A DNA stretch of 64,000 bases from an uncultured Helicobacter sp. GTDB lineage: Bacteria > Campylobacterota > Campylobacteria > Campylobacterales > Helicobacteraceae. Below are positions 23,199 through 31,212 of this stretch, one piece after another (the stretch's first letter is position 1; every line of letters begins with the position of its first letter). Where the stretch lies: NCBI RefSeq assembly GCF_937893305.1, contig NZ_CALBGN010000016.1, positions 134,010 to 198,009 on the forward strand, written 5' to 3'. Made by a program: the position numbers and the translations under genes. Below the pieces are notes generated by a model that was given only the letters and a program-made list of their open reading frames with translations, had not been told where the DNA came from and searched no databases.

Positions 23199-23555
23199 TT
23201 ATCTAACTAACTTATCAATTAAGAAGCTAATTAGTGCAAAGTTTGCAGTGATAGAAACAATAGTGGCAGTAACACCAACACTTATAATCCATCGGATTGT
23301 ATTTGTTCTTGCTTCTGCAATCTCTGCCCTCACAAAATCTTTTGTTGCAAGCTCTCCTTTAAGTTTTTCAACAACTTCTTCTCGGATTGCTTCACTTGAG
23401 ATTCTGTTGTCCCTTTTAACTTCATCAACGATTGCAACAATATCATTTAAGATTTCTTGTTGCTCTTCTTCTTTATAGCTTCTTTTAATAAGTTTCATAA
23501 TCAAAGCTAAGGTGCTTTGTGAAACTGTATGATTTGCTTGCATAGTTTGCATCAT
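23199..23555 (-). CDS. Coiled-coil protein with C-terminal membrane anchor (paralogue 3 of 5)
   Basis: A 118-residue protein: MMQTMQANHTVSQSTLALIM, a charged helical middle (SYKEEEQQEILNDIVAIVDE), the signature KGELATKDFVRAEIAEA, then RTNTIRWIISVGVTATIVSI and a terminal hydrophobic helix. The first 81 residues are identical to those of the next paralogue, after which the two proteins differ completely, so the anchor part has been exchanged. The gene lies in a cluster of switch-controlled small membrane proteins. No known function. Confidence 0.65.
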   Translation of the reverse strand: MMQTMQANHTVSQSTLALIMKLIKRSYKEEEQQEILNDIVAIVDEVKRDNRISSEAIREEVVEKLKGELATKDFVRAEIAEARTNTIRWIISVGVTATIVSITANFALISFLIDKLVR

Positions 23556-23630
23556 ATTTATTTCCTTTCTTAAAATTAATCAAAAGGATACATTAATGCC
23601 CTGTTGGGATAATGTATCCCAACAATGGGC
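23312..23630. repeat. 319-bp direct repeat, copy 1
   Basis: Equals 23755-24073 throughout. It covers the N-terminal coding part of the coiled-coil gene and its complete upstream switch. Confidence 0.85.
23556..23630 (-). promoter_or_regulatory. Intergenic RNA switch, copy 14
   Basis: GGATACATTA pairs perfectly with TAATGTATCC. GCCCATTGTTGGGATA pairs with TATCCCAACAGGGC. TCCTTT pairs with AAAGGA of the ribosome site. The upstream stop (23636) is 7 nt before arm A. Confidence 0.65.
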
Positions 23631-23635
23631 GATAA

Positions 23636-23998
23636 CTACTTAAATAAAGAAGTAATAAAATCAAACACTTTAGGCTGAAACAAGATAATTAAAGCTCCTA
23701 AGCCGATTGCGTAGAATTTGAATTTTTGTTCTAAAATATCAAATCTTCTATTGACTTCTGCAATCTCTGCCCTCACAAAATCTTTTGTTGCAAGCTCTCC
23801 TTTAAGTTTTTCAACAACTTCTTCTCGGATTGCTTCACTTGAGATTCTGTTGTCCCTTTTAACTTCATCAACGATTGCAACAATATCATTTAAGATTTCT
23901 TGTTGCTCTTCTTCTTTATAGCTTCTTTTAATAAGTTTCATAATCAAAGCTAAGGTGCTTTGTGAAACTGTATGATTTGCTTGCATAGTTTGCATCAT
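23636..23998 (-). CDS. Coiled-coil protein with C-terminal membrane anchor (paralogue 4 of 5)
   Basis: One hundred and twenty residues. The N-terminal part is the same as in paralogue 3 up to RAEIAE; then VNRRFDILEQKFKFYAIGLG and ALIILFQPKVFDFITSLFK form a different linker and membrane helix. The shared part and the upstream switch form a 319-bp exact repeat, so this pair arose by recent duplication with swapping or divergence of the end. Preceded by switch copy 15. Confidence 0.65.
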   Translation of the reverse strand: MMQTMQANHTVSQSTLALIMKLIKRSYKEEEQQEILNDIVAIVDEVKRDNRISSEAIREEVVEKLKGELATKDFVRAEIAEVNRRFDILEQKFKFYAIGLGALIILFQPKVFDFITSLFK

Positions 23999-24073
23999 AT
24001 TTATTTCCTTTCTTAAAATTAATCAAAAGGATACATTAATGCCCTGTTGGGATAATGTATCCCAACAATGGGC
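23755..24073. repeat. 319-bp direct repeat, copy 2
   Basis: Equals 23312-23630. Recombination between the copies would fuse the two genes into one. Confidence 0.85.
23999..24073 (-). promoter_or_regulatory. Intergenic RNA switch, copy 15
   Basis: Identical in sequence to copy 14. The stop of the 34-residue gene (24078) is 6 nt before arm A, within the footprint of a terminating ribosome. Confidence 0.65.
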
Positions 24074-24077
24074 ATTT

Positions 24078-24182
24078 CTAGTGTGTTTTAGTTTTGTTGT
24101 CTCTGTTCCCTATAACTTGCACAAGGGTTGCGCCAACAATACAGAATAAAGTAATGATTCCTGCTAGAATAACTGCATTCAT
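24078..24182 (-). CDS. Small single-span membrane protein, 34 residues
   Basis: ATG 24182 follows AAAGGAGAAATA and opens MNAVILAGIITLFCIVGATL plus VQVIGNRDNKTKTH: one membrane helix with a charged tail. It is the first gene after the second 100-bp leader. Upstream, AAGGGATTTGT and ACAAATCCCTT form an 11-bp stem that leaves the ribosome site free. No family recognised. Confidence 0.55.
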   Translation of the reverse strand: MNAVILAGIITLFCIVGATLVQVIGNRDNKTKTH

Positions 24183-24310
24183 TATTTCTCCTTTAAGGGA
24201 TTTGTCTTTTTGCTTATATAAAGCAACAAATCCCTTTAGGATTCTTTATTTAGAGATTAAATCTCTCTTCTTAAACAGACCTGTTCTATTTAAGGCAAAT
24301 GCGACTTATT

Positions 24311-24410
24311 TTTATGAAAATCAGACTATCTCTAAGGATAGTCGGTTTTCAAAGGGTCAATACCAAGTGCAACCGCTACACTCAAACAGGGGTATCGCCC
24401 TAAACACCAC
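24311..24410 (-). repeat. 100-bp structured leader repeat, copy 2
   Basis: Second copy of 12621-12720 with one substitution that keeps pairing as G-U on the minus strand. It again lies shortly after a TATAAT box (24437-24442) and before a switch-bearing operon. Between it and the first gene lies another perfect hairpin AGAGATTTAATCTCT. Confidence 0.75.
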
Positions 24411-24436
24411 ATATTCAAAACATTGAATAGACTTTT

Positions 24437-24442
24437 ATTATA
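24437..24442 (-). promoter_or_regulatory. Probable -10 box of the second switch operon
   Basis: TATAAT within GATATAATAAAAGTC on the minus strand, about 27 bp before the leader repeat, matching the arrangement at 12742. Confidence 0.5.
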
Positions 24443-24471
24443 TCATACATTATTAATAATCTTGCCTTATT

Positions 24472-25919
24472 TTACTCAAACACCACACATTTTTTCATTG
24501 CTTTGATTAACTCTAAATCTAGCAAATAGTTTTCGCTTAGGTGCAGTGTTTGCATAGCTCTTGTTATTGCAACATATAAGAGATTTAATTCTTCTTTTGC
24601 GATAACAGTTTCTTCTCCTTTCTCTTGTGTATTTGCAACAATGGATTTTAAATCTATGAAATCGTCCATTATTTCTACATTATTCCATTCCAAGCCTTTT
24701 GATTTATGTCCTGTGGTTAAAATAAATTCTGCTTCCTTTGGATTTACACTTAATTGTTTAATGTCTTTTAAGAGTTTTGGAATGTCTGCATTGATGTATT
24801 TAAAGACAATCATAAGTTTGCCTCTCCATTCTGTTTCTTGTGTTTCATCACAATAATCTAAAAGTTCATCAATATCAGAAAATTTTTTTAGAAAATTATT
24901 TTTTATAAAATCGGTTTTTTTAAAGAGCAGATTTTGAATATCTAGCAAATCAGTAAAATTATAATTATCCACACCTCCAACCCAAGCAATTTTCTTGTCT
25001 AAATGATTTACAGCAAAATCAAACAAAGTTGCATTGTTTCTAGCTAATAAGGCAATAATATCAGTTTTTTCTTGCTTTTCTTTTCTGATTCCTATAAATT
25101 GTTTTTCAGCTCCAAGTGCGAGTAAGTAAAAATTAGCAATATTTGCAATACTTAAAGGACAGCGAAAACTTTGTGTTAAAAAAAGAGTGATACTATTTTC
25201 AAGTTGAGAGAGCTTTGTTAGAGAATCTATTGCTCCTCTAAAAGCGTAAATACTTTGATAGGTATCACCAATGAAAACTTTCTTAGCTTTTTGTTTTAGA
25301 ACAATATCAATGACACACTCATTAATGTCTTGGGCTTCATCAACTAAGATGAAATCATAATCTAGCTTTGGTTTGCTAAGTTGATACTCTTTTAAATAGA
25401 AGTCGTGGGGATAAGTAATTTTACTTTCTTCTGCTATGATGTTTTGCCATAGTTCTTGTAATTTATGAGCTAGATATTCTTTGTCTAATTTTTTATTTTT
25501 AATTATAATCTTGTCATTAAGCAGTTTTTTGCAAAATTCACGCATTGTATCTGCGCTGTTACAAAATTCTTTTAAAAGAGAGATAGTAGAAGAAGCATTA
25601 AAGAGAGCGTTGTTATCATCAAAAAATTTTTGAATATCTTTACTGTTAAGATTTCCTAGCCTTTCTTTGTTTTGGATTCCATATTGACTATATGCTAAAG
25701 AGTGCATTGTTTTTACCGTAACATTAGTAAGTAATTTGAATTTTTTCTCTGCTTCTTTAACCATTGAGTTGTTATAAGCAAGGTAGAGAATTTTTTATCT
25801 TTTCGTTTTTTGCAAAATTCTATCAAGGTGCTTGTTTTGCCTGTGCCTGCATAGGCATTAACGAGCAAAATATCTTCAAAGTCAATATTAACGACTTCTT
25901 GTTGTTCTTGTGTTAGCAT
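24472..25919 (-). pseudogene. UvrD/Rep-like superfamily-1 helicase, frameshifted
   Basis: The frame from 25919 (MLTQEQQEVVNIDFEDILLV) contains Walker A in NAYAGTGKTSTLIEF, then is broken at an A6 run (plus-strand T6, 25791-25796). One more A joins it to ILYLAYNNSMVKEAEKKFKL and the remaining motifs: DFILVDEAQDIN (Walker B), LTQSFRCPLSIANIANF, TTGHKSKGLEWNNV and LNLLYVAITRAMQTL. The restored protein would have about 482 residues, shorter than UvrD because the 1B/2B domains are small. It unwinds DNA using ATP in repair or defence settings. It lies divergently from the restriction-modification genes. Confidence 0.8.
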
Positions 25920-26017
25920 ATGAATCCTAATTTTTGGTTTTCTAAGTGATTTTAGCTAAAATAGTGCAACAAAAATACAAAACATTGAAAAAGGTTATCG
26001 TAACTAAAAGATGATGA

Positions 26018-26023
26018 TATAAT
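26018..26023 (+). promoter_or_regulatory. Probable -10 box of the restriction-modification operon
   Basis: TATAAT in GATGATATAATTCAG, 52 bp upstream of the first methyltransferase start, in the 155-bp gap after the divergent helicase. No clear -35 is visible, as usual in this group. Confidence 0.5.
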
Positions 26024-26074
26024 TCAGATTGTTAGAGAGTGGAAACAAGGAATAAAAAGCAAGAGTGATATTCA

Positions 26075-27092
26075 ATGAGATATATAGGTTCAAAAATACT
26101 TTTGTTAGACAAAATATCTAATTTTATTCCAAAAAATACACAGACCTTATGTGATATTTTTGCGGGAACTGCTAGTGTTAGTAAATATTTTAAAAAAAGC
26201 TATAATCTAATATCAAACGATATATTATATTTTTCTTTCATATTGCAAAAGGCTTACTTGCAATTACATGAAGAGCCAAAATTTTCAAAATTTATGGCTT
26301 ATTTTAATAGCCATCCCTTTGATTACTTTAATGAGAAAACTAGCCCTTACAATTTCTTGGATAAGCCGTTTATATATGAAAATTATTCGCCAAATGATAA
26401 TTGTCAAAGATCATATTTTAGTGTTGAAAACGCTTTAAAAATTGATTATATTAGACAATCAATAGAGCAATTTTTAAAAGATGAAATAATAAATCAAGGC
26501 GAATATTATTATTTACTTGCTTCACTTATTGAAGCTGTTTCATTGGTTTCAAACACAACAGGAACTTATGGTGCATATCTTAAAATTTGGGATAAGCGTA
26601 GTCTAAAACCATTAACACTGTCTTCATTAGATATAGATTTTGACAAAAAAACAAACAATTTATGTTTTAACGAAAATAGTAATTCTTTAATAGATAAAAT
26701 AAGTGGCGATGTCCTATACATAGACCCCCCCCTACAATTCAAGACAATACGCACCGAATTATCACATTTTAGAAACTATTGCTAGATATGATTATCCTAA
26801 AATAAGTGGTGTTACGGGTATGCGAGATTATACGAGTTTGAAATCCAATTTTTGTATAAAAGCAAAAGCTGGATTGGAGCTGGATAATTTAGTCAGTAGA
26901 GCCAACTTTAAACACATAATATTAAGCTATAACAGTGAGGGCATTATAAGTGAGATGGATATAGAGAATACATTAAAAAAATATGGCAAAGAGACAACTT
27001 ATAAGTGCGAAAAAATACCATACAGACGATATAAAAACAATAAAGAAGCAAAAAATGATGTCAATGAATTGCTTTTTTACATTGAGAAATAG
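26075..27092 (+). pseudogene. D12-class adenine-N6 DNA methyltransferase, OFF by a C8 tract
   Basis: The frame starts MRYIGSKILLLDKISNFIPK, with SAM-binding motif I in LCDIFAGTASVSKYF, like Dam/DpnM enzymes. At residue 217 comes DPP and then the frame is lost in a run of eight C (26725-26732). With seven C it reads DPPYNSRQYAPNYHILETIA and continues to KNDVNELLFYIEK at 27092, about 338 residues. The tract thus encodes the catalytic DPPY motif itself. Poly-C/G tracts of this length slip often in Campylobacterota, so the gene is probably phase-variable and off in this read. It is followed 13 bp later by a second methyltransferase. Confidence 0.8.
26725..26732 (+). repeat. C8 homopolymer in the DPPY motif
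   Basis: Eight consecutive C. C7 restores the frame, C8 truncates the enzyme 17 codons after the motif. The tract position in the active site means that slippage cannot yield a partly active enzyme. Confidence 0.9.
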
Positions 27093-27105
27093 ATAAAGGT
27101 ATAAG

Positions 27106-28254
27106 ATGTTTTACAACTACATAGATGAGAAATTTATTACAAATCTTTTAAAAAAGAAAAATATTGAAAATTGCAATGAAATTCTAAATGAAATTGAGAA
27201 ATCGGTAAAAGATGTTGTTGCAACAAAAATAAAAGAATATCAAAATAAAAATAGAATCAAAAAAAATGATGAAACAAAAATAAAATATAGAGCAATAGAA
27301 ATACTAAGCAAAGAACAAATCAAGACGCTCCCAAGTTGGGTAAAAGATGATATAGAAAACGCCTATGTTCTAGGCGAAAGTAAAAATGTAGTTATAACAA
27401 GCGATGGTAAAAAATATAGCTTACAAAATAAATTAAATGACCTTAGTGGAGGCGAATGGACTTATTTTTTAAATTCAGTAATCTCAACAAAATATTTAAC
27501 AAATGGCGATGATAGTTATGCCCATCACATAAGAAGAATACACCCATCGCCAAAACCACCACAGTTAATGAGAGATATAATTAAATTTTTTACAAAAGAA
27601 AATGAATTTGTTTTTGATTTTTTTGCAGGTGTGGGTGGAACATTGCTTGGAGCTAGTCTATGCAATAGAAAAGCTGTTGGAATTGATTTGAACCAAGAAT
27701 ATATCAATGCATATCAAAAAGCAAATAAATATCTTAATTTAAAAGAGCAAATATTTATTTGTGGAGATAGTTTAAAAATTTTAAAAGATGAAAAACAGAT
27801 AAATAAAATTTTTAACAATAATAAAGCTTCGTTAATATTGATTGATCCACCTTATGGCGATATGATGGCTAAAAATAAAACTGGCGAAGCTATGAAAAAA
27901 GGCAAGGATACTTCTCCAACACCCTTTACTAATATGGAAGTGGATTTAGGAAATATGGATTGGGACAAATTTATATTGAATTTTAAAGAAAGTGTAAAAG
28001 ATAGTTTAAAATTTTTGAAAGAAAAAGGTCATATTGTTGTTTTTATAAAAGATATGCAACCAAACAAAGAAAATGCAAATTTACTTCACGCAGATGTGAT
28101 AAATGAATTAAATTCTCTAAAAAACCTTAAATATTTAGGAACTAAAATTTGGGCAGATTTAAATGTAAATCTATATCCTTACGGCTATCCATTTGCATTC
28201 GTTGCAAATCAAATTCATCAATATATTATGATTTTCAAAAAGGACAAAGCGTGA
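27106..28254 (+). CDS. Second DNA methyltransferase of the restriction system
   Basis: A 382-residue protein. HPSPKPPQLMRDIIKFF near residue 147 resembles motif X; VFDFFAGVGGTLLGAS near 169 is motif I; LIDPPYGDMM near 245 is catalytic motif IV, typical of N6-adenine or N4-cytosine enzymes. The first 130 residues are helical and may recognise DNA. Together with the D12 enzyme this makes a two-methyltransferase system, as seen for enzymes with asymmetric sites or in DpnII-type loci. Its stop overlaps the GTG start of the next gene, so translation is coupled. Intact in this read. Confidence 0.85.
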   Translation: MFYNYIDEKFITNLLKKKNIENCNEILNEIEKSVKDVVATKIKEYQNKNRIKKNDETKIKYRAIEILSKEQIKTLPSWVKDDIENAYVLGESKNVVITSDGKKYSLQNKLNDLSGGEWTYFLNSVISTKYLTNGDDSYAHHIRRIHPSPKPPQLMRDIIKFFTKENEFVFDFFAGVGGTLLGASLCNRKAVGIDLNQEYINAYQKANKYLNLKEQIFICGDSLKILKDEKQINKIFNNNKASLILIDPPYGDMMAKNKTGEAMKKGKDTSPTPFTNMEVDLGNMDWDKFILNFKESVKDSLKFLKEKGHIVVFIKDMQPNKENANLLHADVINELNSLKNLKYLGTKIWADLNVNLYPYGYPFAFVANQIHQYIMIFKKDKA

Positions 28255-29698
28255 AAAGTAGTAATTTATGGATATTAACAGAGGAAAGACCAAAACGAGA
28301 TGTGTTGTTTAACATAATTAAGAAATTTGCTGATGATAATGGAATTTCTTTCTTTGTAGAACAAAATCTATTTATTGTGCCTATTTTAAATATAAATGGA
28401 GATTTCAGCTTTGGATATAAAATATTAGGAGTTCATTCTGCTGTTATAAGAAATGTATTTTTATTTGTAGTATCTGGAAATTCTAGCTTCACGGATTTTT
28501 TAATTTTTTATCAAGATAATACACCTAATTCCTTACAAGATATACCGCTTTATGCTATTGAGGAAACAAAAACGAGCGATCATGAGAGTAGAAATACAGG
28601 TGTTTTTCAAAGGGCTTCTAAGTTTGTGTTCATTGATTTGTATTACAAAGATGTTAAAAAAATAATGCTTTATTCTATAAGAATAGGGCAAGATAAAAAT
28701 CCAACGCATACAAACATATTTGGCTCAAAATGCTTAGCAACACTTGGTGTTCAAATTTTAGGAAAATCATTAGATGATTATGCAATATCGCCATTTGTTA
28801 GTATTGATGAACTCATAAATTTTAAAAATTCTATGAGACTACCGCCAAAAGGTAATATACCTATTCTAATTAGAAAATTAAAAAATAAAATCACAATTTC
28901 AGGCAGGTTGGAAAAAGGTGGCTTATTGTCTCACGACCCTAATATAGGTGCTTTAAGTTTAATATCGGCTACACTTAGAGCTTTGGGTTATGTGGGTAGA
29001 ATAGAAATAATTTCGCACAATCTTTCGCAAAATCAAATTGGTAGAGGTAACAAGTTTGTTTCAATAGCAAATTTGCTTGGTATTTCGCTAAAAAACATTG
29101 ATTTACCAGCAATACAAAACGATGATAGTTATTGGCACTATGAAACGCAAGGTGAAAAATAGCTACAATATTTTTGCATTTAGTTGTAGAGGAATTTACA
29201 AGAGCGAGAGCTATATATGAAAATTACGCAGGTTGCGAAAGGGGTTATTTTATAACTCAAAATAATGAAAATTTGACTGTTGAAAAATATGAAAATAGAA
29301 ATGAATACAAAAATGGTAACGAAAATGCAAGAATTTTTATACCTGATTTGGTATTGGCAGACTTTGATAGGGAACAGATAATAAATATTGAAGGCAAAAA
29401 ATTCATAAAAGTTCAATGCGGTATAGATGAGTTAGAAAACTATGATGCTTTTGAAAATTTATACATCAAAAAGCATTATGAAGATTATGAAATTATAAGA
29501 ACAGTTGTATTATTTGGTGGAGAAATTGATGAAATATCAAATTTGAGTTTTCCTAAGATAAATTTTAATGACATACCGAAAATAGGCTTTGTTCTAACAA
29601 AAAATGGTAAGACAATTTTACAAATACACTCTCCAAAAATTTTTGAAGAGGCTATTTTTCATTTGCGTGCATATTATGGATTAAATAAGTTAAGTTAA
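28251..29698 (+). pseudogene. Putative type II restriction endonuclease, frameshifted
   Basis: A GTG start at 28251 gives MKSSNLWILTEERPKRDVLF. The frame runs 303 codons to a stop caused by an A5 run (29155-29159); one more A gives EKIATIFLHLVVEEFTRARA and on to GLNKLS at 29698, about 482 residues. A possible PD-(D/E)XK-like core is FTDFLIFYQDNTPNSLQDIP followed by YAIEETKTSD. The restriction role comes from its place behind two coupled methyltransferases and the lack of any other nuclease. No named family recognised. With both it and the D12 enzyme broken, restriction is probably off here. Confidence 0.6.
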
Positions 29699-29743
29699 TT
29701 TTTAGATGCATTTGTTATATAAATATCGAAATTTTGGCGTTGT

Positions 29744-29836
29744 ATGATGAGTGGATTAATAGTGGCTTTATTTATGATTATTTGTGTTGTTTTAATAGGG
29801 TGGTCGGCTTTTAATGTTGTTAAGTCTAGCAATTAG
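29744..29836 (+). CDS. Possible 30-residue membrane peptide
   Basis: ATGATG at 29744 opens MMSGLIVALFMIICVVLIGW plus SAFNVVKSSN, one strongly hydrophobic helix. It faintly recalls small cytochrome-oxidase assembly proteins, but it is too short to tell. No clear ribosome site precedes it. Confidence 0.3.
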   Translation: MMSGLIVALFMIICVVLIGWSAFNVVKSSN

Positions 29837-29891
29837 ATTTTATCACATTCTAGCAAGAAAACTCTTATTTCTTAAGTGGGAGTGATTCACA

Positions 29892-30294
29892 TCAAAAGCC
29901 TAATTGCTCTTTTTTAACCCCCTGAATGTTTTTTAAAAGCTCATAAAGATGATTTGCAGAAATTGCACCTTCTAGTGGTTGTCCTATAACATTTCCTGTT
30001 GGTGTAATAATGTATGTGGTAGGAGTTTTGCCATTAAAAATTAAATCACTTGGTATTTTTGAGTTTGGATTATCCAAATCAATCACTGCTACAGCATAAT
30101 GCTCTATTAAAAGTTGCATTAAGGAGTGATGATTACTTATGTCATTGAGTAGTTTATGGCAGAATTGGCAACTGCTAGAAGCAATAATAAACACAATAAT
30201 TTTTTGCTTCTTTTAAAGCTTGTTTTTGTGCGTCATACACATTATTATGAAAGATAACATTTGCGTTAAGATGTGTTAAGAGAGTAAAAATCAA
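29892..30294 (-). pseudogene. Thioredoxin-fold protein (SoxW-like), frameshifted
   Basis: From a possible TTG at 30294 the frame reads IFTLLTHLNANVIFHNNVYD and AQKQALKEAK, then breaks in an A6 run (plus-strand T6, 30200-30205). One more A joins it to KIIVFIIASSSCQFCHKLLN, where CxxC is the redox motif, and to KTPTTYIITPTGNVIGQPLE with the cis-proline. A short hydrophobic N-terminus suggests export. Such proteins reduce or oxidise periplasmic disulfides. From the ATG in FIIASSS alone 100 residues would be made. 30295-30613 is AT-rich and holds nothing I can identify. Confidence 0.55.
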
Positions 30295-30613
30295 TTTATA
30301 TTAAATATAATATTATTGCTATTATTATTCTATAATGGCAAAAAAGCAAAAAAAAAGAAAATTTTAAAAATTAAAGATTCTTGAATTAAATTTTGTTTTT
30401 TGTTTTTTTGGAAATCTAGTGATTAAGTTTTTAAGAATACTTGATTACAATCAATTTAAGCTAGCTAGAATCAATTTTCTAATGCTTAGTAATATTCTTT
30501 TACTGATTTTTATTTTTTAACGATTTTAGATAGGTTTTAGAGCTTTTAAAGGGTATAAGCGATAAATTATGATACAATAAAGTGATAGCAGAAAGTATTT
30601 TGATATAACACCC

Positions 30614-31063
30614 TTATTTTAAATTAGCATTTAGAGCAACTAAAAATGTATCAATTAAAAATTTTAGTAATGCAAAATTTGCACCTATAATCGTAATTGC
30701 TGAAATCACTCCTGTTGAGATAATAAGCCACATTTGTTTTTTGTGGGATTCTGCAATCTCTATTTTTAATTCTTGTTTAGCTTCTGCAATTTCTGTGCGA
30801 ACTTGATTAATTTCAGCTCTTACAAAATCCTTAGTTGCAAGTTCATTTTTTAATTTCTCTTCTAGCTCTTCTTTGATGGCAGTTGCATTAATGATTTGCT
30901 TATTAGCAATCTCATCTGTTACTACCCTTATGGATTCCATAATGATTTGTTCATTTTTTTCTTGTCCTAATTCTTTAATTTTCTGTTTTAAAAATGCCAA
31001 TAGCATAGGAGATAATATTTCTCTTGTTTCTAGTTTTGTGTTATGTATTACTTGTGTTTTCAT
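30614..31063 (-). CDS. Coiled-coil protein with C-terminal membrane anchor (paralogue 5 of 5)
   Basis: One hundred and forty-nine residues: helical N-terminus (KTQVIHNTKLETREILSPML), the signature KNELATKDFVRAEINQVRTE, a longer coiled coil EIAEAKQELKIEIAESHKKQ, then the membrane segment LIISTGVISAITIIGANFAL. It has no switch upstream; instead a TATAAT box (minus strand, 31101-31106) lies 37 bp before the start, so it is transcribed alone. It is the only family member outside the switch operons. Confidence 0.65.
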   Translation of the reverse strand: MKTQVIHNTKLETREILSPMLLAFLKQKIKELGQEKNEQIIMESIRVVTDEIANKQIINATAIKEELEEKLKNELATKDFVRAEINQVRTEIAEAKQELKIEIAESHKKQMWLIISTGVISAITIIGANFALLKFLIDTFLVALNANLK

Positions 31064-31212
31064 TGATAATCCTAATTTGTTTTTTTGGTTGCATAGCTTA
31101 ATTATACCTAAAAATTTTTATTTTTATATATCGTTTTTTTGGATTTTTTAAACTTGAAGGTAGAATGTGAAATTTAAATTTTTTTAAAAATCAAAGCACA
31201 AAAGGAGCATAA

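Noticed and set aside
1161..24073. The intergenic elements as ordinary intrinsic terminators
   Set aside because: The GC-containing stems are not followed by U-tracts, they lie directly before start codons and their last arm includes the ribosome site.
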